This document shows positions 6,693 through 13,419 of a stretch of DNA of 13,448 nucleotides, piece after piece. The notes beneath the pieces are model-generated. The model ran no database searches. It saw only the letters and a program-made list of their open reading frames with translations, and was not told the origin of the DNA. The stretch is from JBOGJI01 sp050747865. GTDB lineage: Bacteria; Acidobacteriota; Thermoanaerobaculia; Multivoradales; JAHEKO01. The stretch spans positions 1 through 13,448 of the forward strand of contig JBOGJI010000083.1 in the NCBI GenBank assembly GCA_050747865.1, read 5' to 3'. Within the stretch, counting starts at the first letter, position 1, and every line of letters starts with the position of its first letter. A program made the translations under genes and the position numbers.

Positions 6693-7229
6693 GTGGCGGC
6701 ACGGGCCAGAGGCATGATCCTCGCCGCAGAAGGCCTGCTCGACGAGGAGCGCATCGCACTGCTGGACTCCTGGAAGGCAGGCCACACCGGTCTGCGGCGG
6801 CTGCAGAACCCCCTGTCCGGCTCTTCGACCTGGGTCGAGTACACGGGGACCTCGGTAGTCCGCGAGATCATGGGCGAACGCGCCAACGTGGTCGAGCTCG
6901 ACGTCGAGGGCCCGGCGGGGCGGATCGAGGGCCTGAGCCTGCGCCTCTACAACCCCGAGACTCGCCAGTGGAGCCTCAACTTCGCCAGCCTCCGCAACGG
7001 CACGCTCACGCCGCCCGTCATCGGCGCGTTCGCGAACGGGCGCGGCGTCTTCTACGGCCACGAGCTGCTGGACGGTCGGCCGATCTTCGTCCGCTTCGTC
7101 ATCTCCGACATCACCGCCGACTCGGCGCGCTTCGAGCAGGCGTTCTCCGCCGACGGCGGCAAGACCTGGGAGGTCAACTGGATCGCCGTCGACACCCGCA
7201 TCGACGAGACTCGGGAAGCGGCGCCCTGA
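6693..7229 (+). CDS. DUF1579-like hypothetical protein with atypical N-terminus
   Basis: Residues from about 36 onward resemble a widespread uncharacterised beta-rich family near DUF1579: STWVEYTG, SLRLYNPETRQWSLNF, FVRFVISDIT, FEQAFSADGGKTWEVNWIAV. Family members that I recall start with a secretion signal followed by FDFE-x-GTWKTH just before this block. Here the equivalent reads LLDSWKAGHTGLRRL and no signal peptide precedes it. The function is unknown; the fold is expected to be a small beta-barrel. GTG 6693 and ATG 6714 are both possible starts and neither has a good ribosome binding site, so the N-terminus is uncertain and may have been replaced. It converges on the MocR gene, 49 bp apart. 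Confidence 0.72.
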   Translation: MAARARGMILAAEGLLDEERIALLDSWKAGHTGLRRLQNPLSGSSTWVEYTGTSVVREIMGERANVVELDVEGPAGRIEGLSLRLYNPETRQWSLNFASLRNGTLTPPVIGAFANGRGVFYGHELLDGRPIFVRFVISDITADSARFEQAFSADGGKTWEVNWIAVDTRIDETREAAP

Positions 7230-7233
7230 GCGC

Positions 7234-7256
7234 CGCGGGCCGCTCCCGGCTCCGCG
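7234..7256. terminator. GC-rich hairpin between convergent genes
   Basis: CGCGG-GCCG pairs with CGGC-(T)-CCGCG around a CTCC loop, giving nine base pairs with one bulged T; GCGC at 7230-7233 and 7259-7262 may extend it. It begins 5 nt after one stop codon and lies in the 49-bp gap between convergent genes. It can serve both directions, but neither side has a T-run, so factor-independent termination is uncertain. Confidence 0.5.
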
Positions 7257-7278
7257 ACGCGCCAATACCGGTCTCTCA

Positions 7279-8757
7279 CTAGGTCTTGGTCCGCTCCAGC
7301 GCTACGGCAAGCTCGCGCACGCCCCGGCGGATCTCTCGCTCGTCGACGGCGGCGAATCCCAGTTGTAGCCCTTCCCGCGCCATACCCAGGCGGCTGTATC
7401 GGCCCACGGGTGTCACCTCCACGTCGCGCGCCGCGGCGGCTCGGGCAGCGGCCTCGGCGTCCAATCCCGGGGCGAGCCACCCCACTGTCTGCAGCCCGGC
7501 GTCGACGGGTGGGACCTCGAGCAGCCCGGCCAGGCGCTCCCGCGCGGACTCGCGCAGCGCGGCGAGCCGCGCCGCGTATACCTCGCGCGTTTGCCGCAAA
7601 TGGCGTCCGAAGTGCCCCTCGCTGATGAAGTCACAGAGCACCGCCGATTCGAGAAGAGGGGGGTATCGGCTGATCACCGACTTGATCGCGGAGACAACGT
7701 CCAGGAGTCCGTCCGGGACGACGAGGTACCCGAGGCGAAGCGCCGGGGACAGCACCTTGCTGAAGCTTCCGGCGTAGAGCACCGAGCCGTGGCGGTCGAG
7801 CCCCTGGAGGGCGGGCAAGGGGCGGCCGGCGTATCGGTACTCGCTGTCGTAGTCGTCCTCGAAGAGGAGCGCCCCCTTGGTGCGTGCCCATTCCAGGAGG
7901 GCGAGACGGCGCGGCAGGCTCATGCTCATGCCCAGGGGGAACTGATGCCCCGGGGAGGTGTAGGCGAATCGCACGTTGCGGTACTCGGTGGGCGGCACCT
8001 CCATGCCCTCACCATCCACGGGGATCGGGGTGATCAACGCTCCGTGGGCCTCGAAGATCCGGTCTGCACCGATGTAGCCGGGGTCCTCGAGGCAGACCCG
8101 GTCTCCGGGATTCACCAACAGGCGGGTCACCAGGTCGAGCGCCTCCTGGACGCCGGAGACGACGATCACCTGCTCGCCGGTGCAGCGCACGCCGCGTGAG
8201 ACACGGAGATAGTCGGCGATGGCTCGGCGCAGCGGCGGGTAGCCCAGAGGATCGCAGCCGAGGAGGAGATCCGGTCGCGTGCGCCGCAAGCGGCGGTTGG
8301 AGACCCTGGCCCACAGTGTCGTCGGGAAGAGATCCGGCGCCGGCTGGTTGGTCCGGAAGGGCCGGGGCGGGCGAAGAGCGGAGGGCTTCAGCGGCATGAT
8401 CCGCTTGCCGAAATCCGAGTAGCAGGGCTCCCGGTTCGCCAGGGCGGGGGTGCGCTCTTCGTCGGATGGAGGAACCTGGAGCAGGGTCTCCGGCAACGTC
8501 TCGGTGACGAAAGTGCCCGCCCCGACTCGCGCTTCGAGATAGCCCTGCGACTGCAGGAGCTCGAAGGCCGAGACGACGGTACCGCGTGACAGCCGCAACT
8601 GGTTGGCGAGGTCGCGGGTCGCCGGGATACGCGTTCCCGGCGGCAGGCGGCCCTCGAGGATCGACGTCCGCAACCCGTCGGCGAGCTGCCGATAGGCCGG
8701 TTGGGACGCGTCTCCGGGCGGCAGAACGAGGGGTAGGGCCGTCGTCCGCTTCGGCAT
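7279..8757 (-). CDS. MocR/PdxR-type GntR-aminotransferase transcriptional regulator
   Basis: 492-residue MocR-family regulator of normal length. An N-terminal GntR winged helix spans about 20-85 (AYRQLADGLRTSILEGRLPP, RIPATRDLANQLRLSRGTVV, GYLEARVGAGTFV). A fold-type I aminotransferase domain follows from about 137. Visible PLP features are LGYPPLRRAIADYL, EDDYDSEYR at 300-308, and SFSK with the Schiff-base Lys334. In the family the aminotransferase domain senses PLP or an amino-compound effector and controls DNA binding; typical targets are vitamin B6, GABA, taurine or D-alanine genes. No pdx or gab gene is nearby. The divergent neighbour is an exported thioredoxin-like protein, so the target and effector are unknown. 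The start has no canonical Shine-Dalgarno spacing; TACTGT lies 9 nt upstream. Confidence 0.93.
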   Translation of the reverse strand: MPKRTTALPLVLPPGDASQPAYRQLADGLRTSILEGRLPPGTRIPATRDLANQLRLSRGTVVSAFELLQSQGYLEARVGAGTFVTETLPETLLQVPPSDEERTPALANREPCYSDFGKRIMPLKPSALRPPRPFRTNQPAPDLFPTTLWARVSNRRLRRTRPDLLLGCDPLGYPPLRRAIADYLRVSRGVRCTGEQVIVVSGVQEALDLVTRLLVNPGDRVCLEDPGYIGADRIFEAHGALITPIPVDGEGMEVPPTEYRNVRFAYTSPGHQFPLGMSMSLPRRLALLEWARTKGALLFEDDYDSEYRYAGRPLPALQGLDRHGSVLYAGSFSKVLSPALRLGYLVVPDGLLDVVSAIKSVISRYPPLLESAVLCDFISEGHFGRHLRQTREVYAARLAALRESARERLAGLLEVPPVDAGLQTVGWLAPGLDAEAAARAAAARDVEVTPVGRYSRLGMAREGLQLGFAAVDEREIRRGVRELAVALERTKT

Positions 8758-8766
8758 CCTATTGGT

Positions 8767-8772
8767 ACAGTA
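8767..8772 (-). promoter_or_regulatory. TACTGT -10-like box of the MocR gene
   Basis: On the minus strand TACTGT lies 9 nt upstream of the MocR ATG; AGG directly abutting the ATG is too close for a Shine-Dalgarno. No clear -35 was seen. The position mirrors the boxes before the helicase and both antitoxin-like genes. Confidence 0.35.
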
Positions 8773-8800
8773 AATCTGAGGAAAATGGATCTTCTATATG

Positions 8801-8813
8801 GTCCATTGTGGAC
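8801..8813. promoter_or_regulatory. GTCCA-TTG-TGGAC palindrome, candidate MocR operator
   Basis: A perfect 5+3+5 inverted repeat lies in the 127-bp gap between the divergent MocR and thioredoxin-like genes, flanked by an outer ATGGT/ACCAT pair (8798-8802 and 8817-8821). A half-site-like TGGTAC sits at 8763-8768, next to the MocR start. MocR proteins often bind TGGTCCA-like repeats in divergent promoters, so autoregulation plus control of the thioredoxin gene is the simplest reading. Confidence 0.5.
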
Positions 8814-8884
8814 TCTACCATGCCGGCGACGGGTCACCCGGGTTCCGGTGACGCGTCCGAGCTCGAGAAAAGGAGGACATCGAC

Positions 8885-10036
8885 GTGATTCCGCTGCAAC
8901 GCCGGATCTGGACCACCGCTGTCGTCGGCGCCATCGTGCGAACCTTCCGCAAACCCCACCGCTCGAAAGTGCGGCGTGCCCTCGTCGCCGCGGTGGCCTC
9001 GACGGCTCTCGCGGCCACCGCCGTCGCGGGCGATGACGACGAGTCGGCCGTGCAGCCGCCGAGCGGCCAGGAGCGCGCCGAGGCCGCGGGCCGCGGCCTG
9101 ATCGGTACGCCGGCGCCGGCGCTGGTGGTGGAGACGATCGACGGCGAGTCGATCGACCTGGGCGCGCTGTACGACACCAAGGCCGTGTACCTGAAGTTCT
9201 GGGCTACGTGGTGCGTGCCGTGCCGTGAGCAGATGCCGCACTTCGCGCGCGTCTACGAGACGGCGGGTCCGGACCTTGCAGTCATCGCCGTGAACACGGG
9301 GTTCAACGACTCGCTGCCCGCGGTACGCGCGGTGATCCGCGACGAGGGTCTCGAGATGCCGATGGTGGTCGACGACGGGCGACTCGCCGCGGCGTTCAAC
9401 TTGCGCGTGACACCGCAGCACGTGGTGATCGGCCGCGACGGGCGCATCGCCTACATCGGCCATCTCGCGGACGAGAGCTTCGACGCCGCGCTGCGCGCGG
9501 CGCAAACGCAGTCGACGGCGCCAGGCGACGCGATCCCCGACGACGCAGCGGCACGGACGGCGAGCGTAACGATCACGCGCTACCGGGTCGGCGATGCACT
9601 GCCGGATCTTTCCGCCGTGACTATCGACGGCCGCACATTCGGCGCGCGCGATGCGGCCGACCGGCGCCCGACCGTCCTCGTGTTCTTGTCGCCGTGGTGC
9701 GAGTCGTATCTCGCGAAGTCGCGGCCGACGCTGGCGAAGAGCTGCCGGCAAGTCCGCAAGCAGGTCGCCGCGCTCGCGAGTCGCGGCGACGGCGTGCGCT
9801 GGCTCGGCGTCGCATCGGGCCTCTGGTCGACGCCGGGCGAGCTTCGCAAGTACGACCAGGAGTACGAGCCGCGCATTCCGCTCACCATGGACGAGTCCGG
9901 CGAGTGGTTCCGCGGGTTCGATGTGGCGCGCACGCCGACGATCGTGATCGCGGACGCCGGAGGCAAGATCGTGCAGCGCATCGAAGGGTTCGACGCCGGT
10001 CTCGCCGGCGAGATCGAGCGCCTGCTCGAACCCTGA
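8885..10036 (+). CDS. Exported TlpA/ResA-like protein with two thioredoxin folds
   Basis: 383 residues starting at GTG, fixed by AGGAGG (8871-8876) 8 nt upstream. A basic N-region and hydrophobic stretch (VRRALVAAVASTALAATAVAG, split at about 29-49) form a signal peptide or anchor, preceded by an unusually long ~28-residue extension. The first thioredoxin fold (about 72-205) has FWATWC-VPC with Cys110 and Cys113, and the cis-Pro loop RVTPQHV (176-177). It should act as a periplasmic thiol-disulfide reductase, as in TlpA/ResA. The second fold (about 235-380) keeps the layout (VLVFLSPWCESY, cis-Pro ARTPTIV) but has Cys272-x-x-Tyr275, so it lacks the resolving Cys. It may be a monothiol or binding module. 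A GTG at 8969 would give a shorter, more conventional signal peptide but has no ribosome binding site. It is divergent from the MocR gene and ends in a stem-loop. Confidence 0.88.
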   Translation: MIPLQRRIWTTAVVGAIVRTFRKPHRSKVRRALVAAVASTALAATAVAGDDDESAVQPPSGQERAEAAGRGLIGTPAPALVVETIDGESIDLGALYDTKAVYLKFWATWCVPCREQMPHFARVYETAGPDLAVIAVNTGFNDSLPAVRAVIRDEGLEMPMVVDDGRLAAAFNLRVTPQHVVIGRDGRIAYIGHLADESFDAALRAAQTQSTAPGDAIPDDAAARTASVTITRYRVGDALPDLSAVTIDGRTFGARDAADRRPTVLVFLSPWCESYLAKSRPTLAKSCRQVRKQVAALASRGDGVRWLGVASGLWSTPGELRKYDQEYEPRIPLTMDESGEWFRGFDVARTPTIVIADAGGKIVQRIEGFDAGLAGEIERLLEP

Positions 10037-10042
10037 GAAAAT

Positions 10043-10070
10043 GCGGCTCACGTGCCGGAGGCGGAGCCGC
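10043..10070 (+). terminator. Stem-loop after the thioredoxin-like gene
   Basis: GCGGCTC (10043-10049) pairs perfectly with GAGCCGC (10064-10070); an inner GCC/GGC pair can shorten the 14-nt loop. It begins 6 nt after the TGA, is preceded by AAAA and followed by TCTT. Geometry fits an intrinsic terminator with a weak U-tract. Confidence 0.55.
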
Positions 10071-10299
10071 TCTTCCCCGAGAGTGGTCATGTCCACGAGG
10101 CATGAATCGGTCATGGACCGTGTCCTCACGCCTTGCGACGATCGTCGGGGGCCGAGGGAGACCCGAGGCCGCGTTTCACCGGCACAGACGCAACGGAGAC
10201 CGTGGCGGAGGTGTCGATCGCACTCCGGCTCGTTCGACTAACCGATGCAAGGCGGCGATCAGGCACTCTCGATCGCGCCATAACTGAAAGGAGACGAAG

Positions 10300-10713
10300 G
10301 TGAAGTACATGATCCTCTTGGCCGGTTCGCAGCAGCACTACGATGCCATGGCGGGCAAGTCCGACACCCTGCCCAACTGGTCGCCGTCCGACATGCAGGC
10401 CATGTTCGACCACATGAACCTCCTCAACGAGGAGCTACGGCAAGCCGGCGAGTGGGTCGACGGGCAGGGGTTGACCGACCCCAAGGACGCCCGCCGGGTG
10501 CAGCTCGAAGGCGGCAAGCTGATGATCACCGACGGGCCGTACGCCGAAACCAAGGAGGTGCTGGCAGGGTACTGGGTCGTCGAGTGCGACAGCCTGGAGC
10601 GGGCTACGGAGATCGCCGAACGCGCCGCGCGGTGCCCCGTCCCCGAGGGTTTCCCCACCGGCGCGCCGGTAGACATCCGGCGGGTCGGCGAGGGACCGGA
10701 GCCGGAGGCGTGA
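10300..10713 (+). CDS. YCII-related (DGPF) domain protein
   Basis: 137-residue protein beginning with GTG in the segment VKYMILLAG. AAAGGAGAC lies directly upstream (10287-10295). The YCII/DGPF fold is recognised by KYMILL at the N-terminus, GGKLMITDGPYAETKEVLAG around 69-88, and ECDSLERATEIAERAARCP around 95-113. The biochemical role of this subfamily is not established. In many soil bacteria such genes sit beside ECF42-type sigma factors, DoxX, SRPBCC or VOC genes, but no sigma factor is in this window. It is probably first in an operon with the downstream hydrolase (53-bp gap) and SnoaL-like gene. A promoter could not be identified in the upstream gap. Confidence 0.9.
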   Translation: MKYMILLAGSQQHYDAMAGKSDTLPNWSPSDMQAMFDHMNLLNEELRQAGEWVDGQGLTDPKDARRVQLEGGKLMITDGPYAETKEVLAGYWVVECDSLERATEIAERAARCPVPEGFPTGAPVDIRRVGEGPEPEA

Positions 10714-10766
10714 TCTCAGAACGACCCGTTCGCCGACGACGCACTGCACACCGAGGAGGAAGACCG

Positions 10767-11669
10767 ATGTTTTGCACCGCTCTGCTTGCAGCAGCTCTGC
10801 TCATCCCCGGCACCACGTTCGCCCAACCTGAACCCGTGGGGGATCGAGTCGAAGTCAACGGGATGCGGATGTATTACGAGACCTCCGGCGCTGGCGAGCC
10901 GCTGATCGTGCTTCACGGCGCCTACATGAACATCCCGTCGATGGGGGAGATCGTTCCCGAGCTGGCGAAGACCCACAAGGTCTACGCGCTCGAGTTTCAG
11001 GGCCACGGTCGCACGACCGACATCGACCGTCCCATCACCTATCCCAATCTGGCCGACGATGTCGCGGCATTCATGGATGCCGCCGGCATCGCCAAGGCCG
11101 ACGTGTTCGGCTACTCGATGGGCGCCGGCGCCGGACTGCAGCTGGCCATCCGCCACCCGAGCAAGGTGCGTAAGCTCGTCGCGGCCTCGGTCGCCTACGA
11201 TCTCGAGGGCTGGCAGCCGGCGTTCAGGGAGTTCATTCCGCAGATGACGGTGGAGATGTTCCTCGAGATGCCGTTCGCCAAGGAGTACCCCAAGCTCGCC
11301 ACCGATCCCGAGGGCTTCCCGGCTCTGGTCGAGAAGCTGATCGCGCTGGAGCACGAGCCGATGGCGTGGGAGAAAGATGTGAAGGCGCTGAAGGTCCCGG
11401 TGCTGATCATCACCGGCGACGCCGACGTGGCCACACTCGAGCATTCGGTCGCCATGTTCCGGCTGCTCGGCGGCGGTGGCATGGGAGATATGGGCGCGCC
11501 GCTACCCGAATCGCGCCTCGCCGTCCTGCCGGCCACCGCGCACACCGCGGTCATCACGCAGCCCGACCTGCTGCACGCCTTCATCGAGCCTTTCCTGAAG
11601 GGCGAGACGCCAAAGGGAATGTTCGAACAGAGCACATCGACGACAGAAGGGAGCGGGAGCGAACGATGA
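10767..11669 (+). CDS. Exported alpha/beta hydrolase
   Basis: 300-residue alpha/beta-hydrolase fold protein. ATG 10767 is preceded by GAGGAGGAAG (10754-10763) and gives a clean signal peptide (MFCTALLAAALLIPGTTFA, likely cut near 19-20), so the longer open frame to 10452 is shadow. Oxyanion motif LIVLHGA is at 46-52, nucleophile elbow GYSMGA has Ser117, the probable acid is Asp218 in ITGDADV, and the catalytic His is His259 in PATAHTAV. The triad is complete, so an active periplasmic esterase or lipase-like enzyme is expected; the substrate is unknown. The C-terminal 64 residues have a diverged copy in the chimeric ORF at 13046. Its TGA overlaps the next gene's ATG (ATGA at 11666-11669). Confidence 0.9.
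   Translation: MFCTALLAAALLIPGTTFAQPEPVGDRVEVNGMRMYYETSGAGEPLIVLHGAYMNIPSMGEIVPELAKTHKVYALEFQGHGRTTDIDRPITYPNLADDVAAFMDAAGIAKADVFGYSMGAGAGLQLAIRHPSKVRKLVAASVAYDLEGWQPAFREFIPQMTVEMFLEMPFAKEYPKLATDPEGFPALVEKLIALEHEPMAWEKDVKALKVPVLIITGDADVATLEHSVAMFRLLGGGGMGDMGAPLPESRLAVLPATAHTAVITQPDLLHAFIEPFLKGETPKGMFEQSTSTTEGSGSER
11437..11618 (+). repeat. Hydrolase C-terminal segment, copy 1 of a diverged pair
   Basis: This 182-bp segment aligns without gaps to 13122-13303. Both begin TCGAGCA and end at the PKG codons. By hand, 47 of 64 encoded residues are identical in the two copies, so this is an old homology rather than a fresh duplication. Confidence 0.75.
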
Positions 11670-12091
11670 GCGAAGACGACGGCCAGATCCGACGATTGCT
11701 CGAGCGCTGGGCGGAGGCGGTACACGACGGCGACATGGACGGCGTCCTGGCGCATCACGCCGACGGCATCGTGATGTTCGACGTACCGCCGCCGTATGAG
11801 GGCGTCCACGGCATCGAGGCGTACCGCGACACCTGGCCGCCATTCTTCGAGTGGCAGACGCAGGGCGCGGCGTTCGACATCGTGTCCCTGGAGGTCATCG
11901 CCGGCGCCGACGTCGCGTATGCCCACGCCTTGCTGCGCTGCGGTACCCCACGAGAGCTGGCGGAGAACCCGGACAACCGGCTCCGTCTCACGCTCGGACT
12001 GCGCAAAGAGCATGGGCAATGGGTCGTAGCCCACGAGCACCATTCGTTTCCCCTCGACCCCGGGAGCGCGCAGGCCGAAGGCGAACCGTGA
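11666..12091 (+). CDS. SnoaL-like/DUF4440-type NTF2-fold protein
   Basis: 141-residue cytoplasmic protein with the NTF2-like cone fold: an N-terminal helix pair (IRRLLERWAEAVHDGDMDGV) and strands such as HHADGIVMFDVPPPYEGVHG, then VAYAHALLRC, RLRLTLGLRK and WVVAHEHHSFPL. It looks closest to the SnoaL_3 or SgcJ/EcaC-type group. Members range from ketosteroid-isomerase-like enzymes to small-molecule binders; no specific reaction can be assigned. GGGAG at 11649-11658 region precedes the ATG, which overlaps the hydrolase stop, so the two genes are coupled. It belongs with the YCII-hydrolase operon. Confidence 0.87.
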   Translation: MSEDDGQIRRLLERWAEAVHDGDMDGVLAHHADGIVMFDVPPPYEGVHGIEAYRDTWPPFFEWQTQGAAFDIVSLEVIAGADVAYAHALLRCGTPRELAENPDNRLRLTLGLRKEHGQWVVAHEHHSFPLDPGSAQAEGEP

Positions 12092-12106
12092 AGGAGACGA
12101 AGGACC

Positions 12107-12166
12107 ATGCTCGAGCGACTGCCGACGCTGGACCGCGAATATCAGCGGCAAGCCGCGACCAGATGA
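12107..12166 (+). pseudogene. 19-codon orphan start with strong ribosome binding site
   Basis: AAGGAGACGAAGG (12091-12103), identical over 13 bases to the leader of the YCII gene at 10288-10300, is followed by ATG and MLERLPTLDREYQRQAATR, then TGA. Such a good initiation signal before so short a frame suggests the start of a gene whose body has been lost. A short leader peptide is the alternative. The product is unknown. Confidence 0.4.
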
Positions 12167-12394
12167 TAGGTCCAAACCGACGCAGCAAATAGTCTTCTCA
12201 TCGGATGTCGAATCCGGCGTCGCTCGTTCGATGTCTTTATATTCGGCGAGACGGTTGAGGTTTGCGGGCCGGCCAAAGGTCGGGACATTTCAGTCGATGC
12301 GGAACGAATAGAAGAGTAATTTGGAATACGTGTCGTGAGGGGCGCCGGTCGCTCGTCCTCGGGATACGAAGCAACGAATACAGGAAAAAGACCC
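12167..12394 (+). other. Intergenic region of lower GC before the RibD-like gene
   Basis: About 230 bp without a gene. It is visibly richer in A and T than its surroundings (for example 12226-12260 and 12300-12330). No confident promoter, repeat or hairpin with a T-run was found. It probably carries the promoter of the 12395 gene and marks a junction after the orphan start. Confidence 0.4.
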
Positions 12395-13012
12395 ATGAGA
12401 AAGATCAGGATAATCGAACATATTTCGCTGGACGGCGTGATCCAGGCGCCCGGCGGACCGGACGAAGATAAAGGCGGTGATTTCGAACATGGTGGTTGGA
12501 TCGTGCCGCATTCCGATCCGGCCGCGGGAGAGGCCATCGTTGCAGCTCAGGGCAAGGGCTTCGATCTGCTGCTTGGCCGCCGCACCTACGATATCTGGAG
12601 CGGCTATTGGCCGAAAGTCGAGAACAATCCGATGGCGGACAGTCTGAACGCGGCGACGAAATACGTCGCGACCCACAGGCCGGACAGCCTCGGATGGGGT
12701 CCGGTCGAGGACCTAGGCGCGGACATCGTGGAGGGCGTTCGCGGCGTCAAGTCGAAGGACGGCCCTGACGTGATCGTCTGGGGAAGTTCGACGCTGACGC
12801 CCGTGCTGCTCGGGCAGGGGCTGGCCGACGAGGTTCTGCTGCTCGTCTATCCGGTCTTGCTGGGCCGCGGCAAGCGCTTCTTTTCGGACAGTGCTGACCC
12901 GCGCGAGCTCGCTCTCGTCAGCACGAAGGCGGCGTCCTCGGGCGTGCTCATGAACACCTATCGACCCGTTGGATCGCTGCGGACCGGGTCATTTGATGAC
13001 GCGGCGGAGTGA
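12395..13012 (+). CDS. Dihydrofolate reductase family protein (RibD C-terminal type)
   Basis: 205-residue protein of the RibD C-terminal/DHFR-like fold. Visible features are ISLDGVIQAPGG near the N-terminus, FDLLLGRRTYDIWSGYWP, VIVWGSSTLTPVLL and the closing LLVYPVLLGRGKRFF. These are NADPH-dependent reductase folds; stand-alone members are widespread, mostly uncharacterised, and are usually neither true DHFR nor riboflavin enzymes. ATG 12395 follows a weak AGG in ACAGGAAAAAGACCC and matches the conserved start RKIRIIEHISLDG. Start-proximal sequence is less GC-rich than the upstream operon, consistent with separate acquisition. It is followed by the chimeric ORF after 33 bp. Confidence 0.9.
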   Translation: MRKIRIIEHISLDGVIQAPGGPDEDKGGDFEHGGWIVPHSDPAAGEAIVAAQGKGFDLLLGRRTYDIWSGYWPKVENNPMADSLNAATKYVATHRPDSLGWGPVEDLGADIVEGVRGVKSKDGPDVIVWGSSTLTPVLLGQGLADEVLLLVYPVLLGRGKRFFSDSADPRELALVSTKAASSGVLMNTYRPVGSLRTGSFDDAAE

Positions 13013-13045
13013 GCTGACGCCAGAGATCATACATGGAGACTGAAG

Positions 13046-13315
13046 ATGATCATCATTGCAGGTTACTCACTGACTGAAGCGGCTGACCAGGATGCGGCGG
13101 TGGCCGCGTTTCAACCGATGGTCGAGCACAATGTCGAGATGTTCCGGCTGCTCGGGGGCGGCGTTATGGGCGACATGGGCGAGCCGCTCCCCGCCTCGCG
13201 GCTCGCGATCCTGCCCGCCACTTCGCACACCGCGGTGATCGGCCAGGCCGACCTGATGATGGCGTTCATCGGTCCCTTCCTGGCCGGTGAGGCGCCCAAG
13301 GGCTGGTTTGACTGA
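13046..13315 (+). CDS. Chimeric ORF: monooxygenase N-terminus joined to hydrolase C-terminus
   Basis: 89-residue ORF with a good ribosome binding site (GGAG at 13035-13038). Residues 1-27 (MIIIAGYSL ... AFQPMVE) match the start of antibiotic-biosynthesis-monooxygenase (ABM/quinol monooxygenase-like) proteins, which normally run to about 95-100 residues of one ferredoxin-like domain. Residues 26-89 instead match the last part of the alpha/beta hydrolase at 10767 (MFRLLGGG, MGDMG, LPATSHTAVI, PFL-x-GE-x-PKG). The catalytic His is retained but no nucleophile or acid is present, and only the first beta-strand and helix of an ABM domain remain. Neither activity is expected. It is open and well initiated, so expressed product is possible. 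Short fused remnant is the best reading. Confidence 0.75.
   Translation: MIIIAGYSLTEAADQDAAVAAFQPMVEHNVEMFRLLGGGVMGDMGEPLPASRLAILPATSHTAVIGQADLMMAFIGPFLAGEAPKGWFD
13122..13303 (+). repeat. Hydrolase C-terminal segment, copy 2 of a diverged pair
   Basis: Gap-free counterpart of 11437-11618, starting at the same TCGAGCA heptamer where the ABM-like frame switches to hydrolase sequence. Confidence 0.75.
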
Positions 13316-13342
13316 GATCTCGCGACGACCAGGGAGACCGGG

Positions 13343-13393
13343 ATGCTGCCAAATTGGCCCAAGTTCCTTCGCAGAGGCGGCGCAAGCACATAA
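13343..13393 (+). pseudogene. 16-codon orphan start before the VOC gene
   Basis: AGGGAGACC (13331-13339) precedes ATG and the frame MLPNWPKFLRRGGAST, then TAA. Like the ORF at 12107 it has a good initiation site and no body. It could be a remnant, a leader peptide, or chance. Confidence 0.25.
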
Positions 13394-13419
13394 CCCCCCA
13401 AGAACCGAGGAGATTAGAT

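Noticed and set aside
8834..10129. 431-codon minus-strand ORF opposite the thioredoxin gene
   Set aside because: Antisense shadow; the plus strand has a strong ribosome binding site, signal peptide and CVPC motif.
10037..10299. Possible small gene between thioredoxin and YCII genes
   Set aside because: Short frames here are Arg-rich with no ribosome binding site or recognisable product; only the stem-loop at 10043-10070 is supported.
10452..10766. N-terminal extension of the hydrolase frame
   Set aside because: Overlaps the YCII gene in another frame; ATG 10767 with GAGGAGGAAG and a signal peptide is the real start.
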